A DNA stretch of 11,218 nucleotides from Dehalococcoidia bacterium UBA7891 (lineage in GTDB: Bacteria > Chloroflexota > Dehalococcoidia > Lucifugimonadales > UBA826): NCBI GenBank assembly GCA_002500485.1, contig DLRJ01000010.1, positions 1 to 11,218 on the forward strand. The letters are read 5' to 3'. The notes below the pieces were generated by a model. That model searched no databases and had not been told where the DNA came from. It saw only the letters and a list, made by a program, of their open reading frames with translations. A program made the translations under genes and the position numbers. This document shows, in pieces, positions 6,359-11,218 of the stretch (position 1 is the first letter of the stretch; the number at the start of each line of letters is the position of its first letter).

Positions 6359-7726
6359 TTAATTGCGTCTCGAAGGTAGTTGATTGTTCAGGCAACGTTC
6401 CTTCAGCCACTCGGGGTCTTCAAGGTTGCTTTTTAGGGTGTGAATAAATTCAGCGACGGGAACACCATCTAAAGCTCGATGATCAAAAGTTACACTGATA
6501 TGCATAATCTGCCTGATAACGATTTCATCATCGACCACTACAGGTTTATCAGTTATTCTTCCGATTCCTAGAATCGCGACTTGAGGCGGGTCAACCAAAG
6601 GGGTGAAAACGTCGATGTCATGATTCATCAAAGAAGTTATAGTAAACCCTGCATTTGAAACCTCGGCTATGTTTAAACTGTTCTTTCGAGTTTTGTTTGC
6701 CAGATCTCGGAGATTTTTTGCTATTTCGATGAGACTGGTTTCATTTACAGAATTAACGACCGGCACCATCAATCCATCAGGTACAGCCATTGCTATGCCC
6801 ACATTAATGTCCTTTGCCAATAACACCGTGTCATTTTTAAGGAAAGAATTTAAACGAGGATGTTTTGTGAGGGCATCCCCGACGGCTGCGACCAGGATAT
6901 CTTGATCCATTGGACGTATTTTATGAGAACGCCAAGATTGGAGTAAATTTTTCCTAACACCAACCATTTTCGTAGCATCGATTTCTGATGTTAATGTCAC
7001 CTGTGCCATGGTTCGCACACTGAGGGACATCCGTTCTGAAATGGTTTTTCTCAAGCCAGATAATGTTTGAGAAGCGCCTATCGACTTTTCATCTACACCA
7101 GCGTCAGCGATTGAACCGATAGCATTTTCCACGTCTGCAACGGAAATACGCCTATTGGGGCCAGTTCCTGAAATCTGATTCAGATCGATATTATTGTTCA
7201 AGGCGAGTCTTCTGGCTCTTGGGGAAATTTGACCGGTTTTTGTCCTTGTTCCTGCTTTGTCCCTTTTGATGTATTCCCTTACATCACCTTCAGAAATTCT
7301 TCCATTTGGCCCGGATCCGGTCAGTTCATCAATATCAATGTTATTGTCTTTAGCTAATTTTCGAGCAATTGGGGTAGCCTGGGTTCTTTTTATTCTATTT
7401 GGTTTATTCAGGCTAAAACGGGATTCTTGAGTTGACTTCCTTCTCCCGGGCTTAGATGCTGTCTTCTCTGGTCTAGGAGGATTTTCCCCCGGTTCCCCGA
7501 TGACCGCCACCAAATCTCCCACTTTGACGACAGCTCCTTCCGGCGCCATTAGATGTGCTATCACTCCGTCAGCTGGTGATTCCAACTCAGAGCTAATTTT
7601 GGAAGTCTCAACCTCCACTAAAGGCTGGCCTTTTCGGATTTCTTCGCCTTGATCAACTAACCACTTAACCAGAATTCCCTCTTCCATATTCATACCCCAT
7701 TGAGGGAGGGCAACGTTAATGGCCAT
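6359..7726 (-). CDS. 2-oxo acid dehydrogenase E2 (dihydrolipoyl acyltransferase) with two E3/E1-binding domains
   Basis: Core of a pyruvate-, branched-chain- or acetoin-type dehydrogenase complex; it moves the acyl group from E1-bound thiamine to CoA on a swinging lipoyl arm. Domains in order: one lipoyl domain (about 1-77) with the lipoylated lysine in VETSKISSE (K43); a basic linker; a peripheral subunit-binding domain at 117-153 (ATPIARKLAKDNNIDIDELT, GSGPNGRI); a second such domain at 167-203 (ISPRARRLALNNNIDLNQIS, GTGPNRRI); and the acyltransferase domain from about 220, ending with DHRALDG (415-421; catalytic H416 and D420). Length is 455 residues. Two binding domains in tandem is unusual, as most bacterial E2s have one. 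The start has AAGGTG upstream, and the gene follows E1-beta by 44 bases. The acyl specificity cannot be read from the sequence. Confidence 0.94.
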   Translation of the reverse strand: MAINVALPQWGMNMEEGILVKWLVDQGEEIRKGQPLVEVETSKISSELESPADGVIAHLMAPEGAVVKVGDLVAVIGEPGENPPRPEKTASKPGRRKSTQESRFSLNKPNRIKRTQATPIARKLAKDNNIDIDELTGSGPNGRISEGDVREYIKRDKAGTRTKTGQISPRARRLALNNNIDLNQISGTGPNRRISVADVENAIGSIADAGVDEKSIGASQTLSGLRKTISERMSLSVRTMAQVTLTSEIDATKMVGVRKNLLQSWRSHKIRPMDQDILVAAVGDALTKHPRLNSFLKNDTVLLAKDINVGIAMAVPDGLMVPVVNSVNETSLIEIAKNLRDLANKTRKNSLNIAEVSNAGFTITSLMNHDIDVFTPLVDPPQVAILGIGRITDKPVVVDDEIVIRQIMHISVTFDHRALDGVPVAEFIHTLKSNLEDPEWLKERCLNNQLPSRRN

Positions 7727-7770
7727 GCATTACACCTTACTATTTCCTTGCTCGGTTAAGCGGGTTATTT

Positions 7771-8736
7771 TCATTCAAGTGTTAGGTTTATCGCATCAGC
7801 GATTTTATCTTCATTAGGGTAAACAAGATGTTCTAATGCTGGGCTAAAAGGGAAATGACAATCAAGGCTGGTCACTCTTTGAATTGGGGCTTGAAGGCTC
7901 CAAAACCCTTCTTGAGAAACTATGCTAGATATTTCAGACGCCACACTACAGCTTCGATGCGCAGGGTCAACAACAACTAACCTGCCTGTTTTTTCAACAG
8001 AGTCTAGAATGGTTTTGGTATCCAATGGTACGATTGTCCGTGGGTCAATCACCTCGACAGATATGCCATCAGATTCTAGTTCATCGGCAACCGCCAAGGC
8101 TGGTCTCAGCATTCCAGCGATGGTAACAACAGTTACATCCGCTCCTTCTCGCTTAACTTCTGCTTTTCCGAACGGGATGCAGATTTCCGGATCTTCTGAA
8201 ACTTCGCCACGGCTGCCGGCTAAATTATTATCCTCAAAAAACATGACAGGGTCATTATCCCGGATCGCTGTTTTCAGCAATCCTTTGGCATCAGCTGGGG
8301 TGGAAGGTATAGCGATCTTTAACCCCGGCATATTCATGAACATGGGATATGGGCGATCGGCATGGTGAGCGGCTATGTTGTTACCATACAGCAGCCCCCA
8401 GCGATAAACTATGGGTAAATTGACCTGACCTCCAAACATAAAACGCATCTTTGCAGCTTGGCTAACCAGTTGATCCATGGCAACCCAAGCGAAACTAGCT
8501 AATGATTGAACGATTGGCCGCATCCCCACAGCGGCAGCTCCGACAGCAGCTCCCATGAATCCATTTTCCGATAATGGAGTGTCAATTACCCGTTTATCAA
8601 ATTCTTGTGAAAGGCCACCGGTCACACCATAAATACCACCTCGAATACTTTCGCCCATGAGGAACACTTTTTCATCTCTCCGCATTTCTTCCTTTAATGC
8701 ATGGTTAAGCGCATCGGAATATGTAATTTCACCCAT
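7771..8736 (-). CDS. 2-oxo acid dehydrogenase E1 component, beta subunit
   Basis: Forms the thiamine-diphosphate-dependent E1 heterotetramer with the alpha subunit encoded next to it. The 321 residues show the pyrimidine-binding transketolase domain with GES (28-30), DTPLSENGFMGAAVGAAAVG (52-71) and PGLKIAIPSTPADAKGLL, then the C-terminal transketolase domain with IDPRTIVPLD. The segment where many relatives read RGPGGG followed by AQHSQ is RWGLLYGNNIAAHHADRPYP here (112-131). The active-site histidine position is kept, but the loop differs, which may mark a substrate other than pyruvate. AAGGGGA lies upstream of the ATG. It sits 50 bases after E1-alpha and 44 before E2, a tight operon order E1a-E1b-E2. 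No E3 gene is present. Confidence 0.94.
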   Translation of the reverse strand: MGEITYSDALNHALKEEMRRDEKVFLMGESIRGGIYGVTGGLSQEFDKRVIDTPLSENGFMGAAVGAAAVGMRPIVQSLASFAWVAMDQLVSQAAKMRFMFGGQVNLPIVYRWGLLYGNNIAAHHADRPYPMFMNMPGLKIAIPSTPADAKGLLKTAIRDNDPVMFFEDNNLAGSRGEVSEDPEICIPFGKAEVKREGADVTVVTIAGMLRPALAVADELESDGISVEVIDPRTIVPLDTKTILDSVEKTGRLVVVDPAHRSCSVASEISSIVSQEGFWSLQAPIQRVTSLDCHFPFSPALEHLVYPNEDKIADAINLTLE

Positions 8737-8786
8737 AAAATTCCCCTTTCATCAGATCATTTTGTTATAAGTCCGACAATTAATGG

Positions 8787-9776
8787 TTAGCGGAGCGGGA
8801 TTGGGTCCGCAAACATATCAGTAAATAAATCTGCTTCATCCGGATACGGGCTCTCCCTAGCGAATTGAAGAGCATCACCTATAGCCTCATATACATCATG
8901 TTGTACTTTATCAATCTCTTCTTGGCTCGCTACATCGTTTTCCAAAAGCCATTTCGAATGAATGTCTATCGGGTCTCTTTGACGCCAAAATTCGACTTCT
9001 TCTTCAGTTCTGTAAGGCTCCCTGAGAATTCTGTTGAGACCTTCTGAATGGTCTTCATAGCGATATGTTTTGGCTTCTAAAAGGGTCGGCCCTTTACCAG
9101 CTCGGGCCCTTTGAATTGCATGTACAGTTGCTTCATGCATGGCCATAACATCCTGTCCATCGACTAATACTCCTGGCATGTTATAGGCAGTGGCACGGTC
9201 AGAAACATTTTCCGTTGAAACAGTGTCCTTAAAAGAGGTGGTGACGGCGTATTGGTTATTTTCGCATAAGAAAATGACAGGTAATTTCCATATTGAAGCC
9301 AGGTTCATAGCTTCATGACATGCTCCTTGATTACTGGCGCCATCCCCGAAAAAAGAGATGACAACTCTGTCGTTGTTTTGCATTTTGCTTCCCATTGCTG
9401 CACCGACGGCAACGGGTAAAGCAGACCCCACAATCCCGGATTCTCCTAAAATGCCGATATCGAAGTCTGCTAAATGCATAGACCCTCCCTTGCCCTTACA
9501 ATAGCCTGTAGCCTTTCCCAGCAATTCTGCCATCGCTCTTCGAACATCCCCCCCCTTTGATATTGGATGACCGTGAGACCGGTGATTACCAGTTATATAG
9601 TCTTCGTCTCTCAGTGCGGTGCAGGCGCCCACGGCTACTGCCTCTTCACCAATATAGCAGTGAGCCATGCCGACTAGCTCGGCGCTTTGAACTAAATCCT
9701 TCACTGTTTCATCGAACTTGCGAATGAGCATCATTCGCCTAAGCATAAGCATATATAGTTCCTTACCTTCTGGCAT
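8787..9776 (-). CDS. 2-oxo acid dehydrogenase E1 component, alpha subunit (AcoA/PdhA-like)
   Basis: Decarboxylates a 2-oxo acid, or cleaves acetoin in AcoA relatives, using thiamine diphosphate. The 329-residue protein has the ThDP/Mg motif GDGASNQG (144-151) running to ENN (172-174), the HRSHGH active-site block (65-70), KGKGGSMHL (94-102) and the loop YRYEDHSEG (238-246) with its conserved histidine. The overall pattern is the short bacterial PdhA/AcoA type; the sequence alone does not separate acetoin from pyruvate or branched-chain substrates. The start ATG at 9776 follows a GGAAGGG; further in-frame ATGs at codons 9 and 11 are less likely. It is the first gene of the operon and has a possible promoter 70-100 bases upstream. 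Confidence 0.94.
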   Translation of the reverse strand: MPEGKELYMLMLRRMMLIRKFDETVKDLVQSAELVGMAHCYIGEEAVAVGACTALRDEDYITGNHRSHGHPISKGGDVRRAMAELLGKATGYCKGKGGSMHLADFDIGILGESGIVGSALPVAVGAAMGSKMQNNDRVVISFFGDGASNQGACHEAMNLASIWKLPVIFLCENNQYAVTTSFKDTVSTENVSDRATAYNMPGVLVDGQDVMAMHEATVHAIQRARAGKGPTLLEAKTYRYEDHSEGLNRILREPYRTEEEVEFWRQRDPIDIHSKWLLENDVASQEEIDKVQHDVYEAIGDALQFARESPYPDEADLFTDMFADPIPLR

Positions 9777-9844
9777 GCCGAACCCTTCCTTTAACTAAGC
9801 TGTCTCCGGTATTTTTTGGATTGTATCACCCCTAAAAAACGATA

Positions 9845-9873
9845 TATATATTGGAGTCTTTAATTCCTTGCAA
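9845..9873 (-). promoter_or_regulatory. Possible promoter of the E1/E2 operon
   Basis: On the minus strand TTGCAA (9873-9868) and TATATA (9850-9845) are separated by 17 bases. This gives a leader of about 60 bases before the E1-alpha start. Each box matches consensus at four of six positions. The surrounding AT-richness makes chance matches easy, so this is only the best candidate in the 9777-9997 gap. Confidence 0.3.
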
Positions 9874-10021
9874 TTCGTGAGTTATTTTCCTATTTGGTAT
9901 GACTTTTACGACTCTAGGATTCCACTACAAGTGAAAACTTCTTATAATTTCCTTAAAGTTCTCTCATAATATTGAAGTAATCAATTGGTCGAACTAAGTG
10001 GGAAGAGGGTATTGTGAAAAG

Positions 10022-10282
10022 ATGAAAATCATTATGGCACGACCCCGATTAAGGCTGATGATCCCTATGGTTGCTGCCTGTCTAATAGGTGCTATAGCAT
10101 TCAGATGCGGGTCGAAAGATGCATCTACTGGGGTCGCACAATTGGACGATAATAACCCGATAATTGCCAATATTGCCAACTCTGAAAACGTGCCTGAAAC
10201 CGAAACCGCAAGAGAAAACTTACCTGAATCAACACCCTCGACTGAAGATATTTCTGATAGCAGAAATAGCCAGCAAATCTGA
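10022..10282 (+). CDS. Small membrane-anchored or lipoprotein-like hypothetical protein
   Basis: An 86-residue frame of unknown function. Residues 1-12 are basic (RPRLRL), residues 13-27 are hydrophobic, and the rest is hydrophilic and rich in E, N, S and T (ETETARENLPESTPSTEDIS), as in small secreted or anchored proteins. VAAC at 17-20 resembles a lipobox, but it sits in the middle of the hydrophobic stretch, so a simple anchor is as likely. The start is uncertain: ATG 10022 has GGAAGAGGG only about 12 bases upstream, and GTG 9998 or ATG 10034 are possible. Its last 158 bases overlap an open frame on the other strand; the composition here favours this strand for the overlap. Confidence 0.5.
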   Translation: MKIIMARPRLRLMIPMVAACLIGAIAFRCGSKDASTGVAQLDDNNPIIANIANSENVPETETARENLPESTPSTEDISDSRNSQQI

Positions 10283-10699
10283 CAAAATAAAATAGAATTG
10301 CTACCCCAATTAGGGTTCCTGTTAGAGTCTTTCTCCGTCGGTAAAAGAAGGTGCTCTCTTTTTCTGGTGGAAGTGGTTTTGCATTTTGGGTAGAGGATGT
10401 TGGCTCGGTTACTCTGAAGTATCTTCTTTTATAGTCAGCCTGTGCCTCCCAAAAACTTGAGTGAATATTTTCATCAATGAAATGTGAGCCTTCAGCATCA
10501 AAAACTCTGCGGTGAGTCATATATTTCAAATTCGCAGGCAGATTCCAATACTTATCTTTATAGGTACTGGGCTAACATATTCACCGTCCACGCCTTCGGG
10601 CAAGGTAATTACGATTGAATAATCAGACGAGGACTTCTTATCCCTAAATACAGAGCTCTCATGCAATACCACCCTGCCGTATATAACATCTCCAACCAT
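10125..10699 (-). pseudogene. Small membrane protein gene, apparently frameshifted
   Basis: An ATG at 10699 with GAGG five bases upstream opens a 57-residue frame (MVGDVIYGRVVLHESSVFRD ... GEYVSPVP) that stops at 10526. From about 10562 a second minus-strand frame continues with YKDKYWNLPANLKYMTHRRV and runs on through HFIDENIHSSFWEA, a proline-rich linker and a membrane helix (TLIGVAILFYFV). Joining them needs one extra base at 10562/10563, and the second frame has no convincing start of its own (TTG 10529, no Shine-Dalgarno). The final 45 or so residues, opposite the plus-strand gene, look unnatural, so the original stop may also be lost. No family was recognised. Confidence 0.45.
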
Positions 10700-10948
10700 A
10701 TTCACCTCTTACCTTAATTATAAAGAAGAGTTTACTTGGCTATACCGCCAAAGAACCAATCAGCAATCAAATTATTCGTAAGGTCAATTATTTAAATAGG
10801 AGGTTGAATTATGGTCACAAAATGGTCATAAACTCTTGAGGATGTATGAATAAAGGCTAAGACTGTTAGTGAAGAATAGGCTCTGTGTTGAGTACAAATA
10901 GAGCCGATTTAATCTTTAAGATGATCTTCTAAAACACCTTTAGTACAA
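10700..10948. other. Non-coding stretch before the tRNA fragment
   Basis: No gene of normal size is seen. It contains a small hairpin TTGGC-TATACC-GCCAA near 10737-10752, the second 29-base repeat (10808-10836), and an inverted repeat GGCTCT (10879-10884) / AGAGCC (10900-10905) with a 15-base loop. None is followed by a good T-run. Confidence 0.45.
10808..10836 (+). repeat. 29-base dispersed repeat, copy B
   Basis: Partner of 2385-2413, about 8.4 kb away in the same orientation, with 27 of 29 bases identical. Here a perfect AGGAGG (10798-10803) lies seven bases before an ATG inside the repeat, giving a six-codon frame MVTKWS and a stop. Copy A has no such ribosome-binding site and reads MVTKWSRTLG. 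The shared bases more likely reflect a DNA-level site, or a shared gene tail, than a conserved peptide. Confidence 0.55.
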
Positions 10949-10992
10949 TTCCTAAACCGGAGGCACAGGTTCGAGTCCTGTTAGGGGTACCA
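10949..10992 (+). other. Intact 3' half of tRNA-Arg(CCU), likely attachment site
   Basis: The sequence runs through the anticodon loop TTCCTAA (anticodon CCT), the anticodon-stem return strand ACCGG, the variable loop AGGC, a perfectly paired T arm (ACAGG, loop TTCGAGT, CCTGT), the acceptor strand TAGGGGT, discriminator A and encoded CCA (10990-10992). The bases before it (TACAA) cannot pair with ACCGG, and no D arm or ACCCCTA acceptor strand lies upstream. So identity with a tRNA gene starts at the anticodon loop. This is what remains at the far end of an element that integrated in a tRNA gene and restored the gene at its other end. It should not be annotated as a working tRNA. Confidence 0.8.
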
Positions 10993-11081
10993 CTCCCGAT
11001 TTGTTTTGTGTGTGATCAAACTTGAGGTAGATATTTGCTCGGAAATTTTGCTATGACTGAACCAGGGAGAAACATTGCATC

Positions 11082-11218
11082 ATGGAACTAACTTCCTGGG
11101 TACAAATCATATTTATATGTTTTTTAGGGGCTATCACGCCAGGGCCAAGCCTTGCTGTCGTAGTAACTAACACAATAAACAGAGGTAAGATATGCGGTTC
11201 AGTTACCGGAATATCTCA
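11082..11218 (+). CDS. LysE/RhtB-family amino acid exporter, N-terminal part
   Basis: The first 45 codons of a gene that runs off the window. MELTSWVQIIFICFLGAITP followed by GPSLAVVVTNTINRGKICGS is the first membrane helix and the conserved PGP-containing motif of LysE/RhtB translocators, inner-membrane proteins that export amino acids or related metabolites. An AGGGAGA at 11064-11070, eleven bases before the ATG, can serve as ribosome-binding site. It begins 90 bases after the tRNA 3' half, so it probably belongs to the chromosome outside the inserted region. Only the N-terminus can be judged. Confidence 0.82.
   Translation, partial: MELTSWVQIIFICFLGAITPGPSLAVVVTNTINRGKICGSVTGIS

Noticed and set aside
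7922..8368. 148-codon plus-strand frame opposite E1-beta
   Set aside because: Fully antisense to a clear E1-beta gene; serine/threonine-rich low-quality translation without motifs.
10811..10831. Micro-gene MVTKWS with a perfect AGGAGG
   Set aside because: Only six codons, and the other copy of the repeat lacks the ribosome-binding site; a DNA-level site explains the conservation better.
10949..10992. Functional tRNA gene
   Set aside because: The 5' acceptor strand, D arm and 5' anticodon-stem strand are missing.
1..11218. CRISPR array or insertion sequence
   Set aside because: No regularly spaced short repeats and no transposase frame were found on either strand; the repeats seen are too few and too far apart.

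Overview
The window looks like a bacterial accessory region that has absorbed repeated insertions at a tRNA gene. The base composition is moderate (AT-rich in most genes by eye), Shine-Dalgarno sites are clear (GGAGG types), and intergenic stretches are fairly long. The gene content (a LimB-like flavin monooxygenase, a bicupin, a 2-oxo acid dehydrogenase operon, ALDH plus DUF779) would fit an aerobic heterotroph such as a marine Chloroflexota (SAR202-like) lineage. That placement is a guess from gene flavour; no marker gene in the window settles it.

Layout, left to right. Positions 1-274 are non-coding and hold a decayed tRNA-like repeat and a possible promoter/operator. Positions 275-2190 encode an NAD-dependent aldehyde dehydrogenase and a DUF779 protein, a pair often found together. 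Positions 2191-2574 are non-coding, with a second tRNA-like repeat and one copy of a 29-base repeat. Positions 2575-3492 hold an unrecognised 206-residue protein, apparently two repeats of one small fold, and a small gene split by a one-base frameshift. Positions 3545-3789 (minus) are the broken C-terminus of a tyrosine integrase. Positions 3925-5106 encode a luciferase-family monooxygenase that is visibly GC-richer than its neighbours. Positions 5107-5404 are non-coding, with a third, strongly decayed tRNA-like fragment. Positions 9776 to 5405 (minus strand) carry E1-alpha, E1-beta and E2 of a 2-oxo acid dehydrogenase complex, then a bicupin. Positions 10022-10700 hold two small membrane-type genes converging on each other, one apparently frameshifted. 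Positions 10808-10992 hold the second copy of the 29-base repeat and a perfect 3' half of a tRNA-Arg(CCU) with no 5' half. From 11082 a LysE/RhtB-type exporter begins and runs off the window.

How it fits together. The E1/E2 genes and the aldehyde dehydrogenase recall acetoin or 2-oxo acid catabolism, in which E1/E2 makes an acyl-CoA and an aldehyde dehydrogenase oxidises any aldehyde released. E3 is not in the window and must come from elsewhere. The most unusual feature is structural: at least four copies of a tRNA-Arg 3' half, all in the same orientation, one intact and three decayed, together with an integrase remnant and another shared repeat. This reads as a ladder of old attachment sites left by successive integrations, with the metabolic genes as cargo between them. 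It predicts an intact tRNA-Arg gene to the left of the window.
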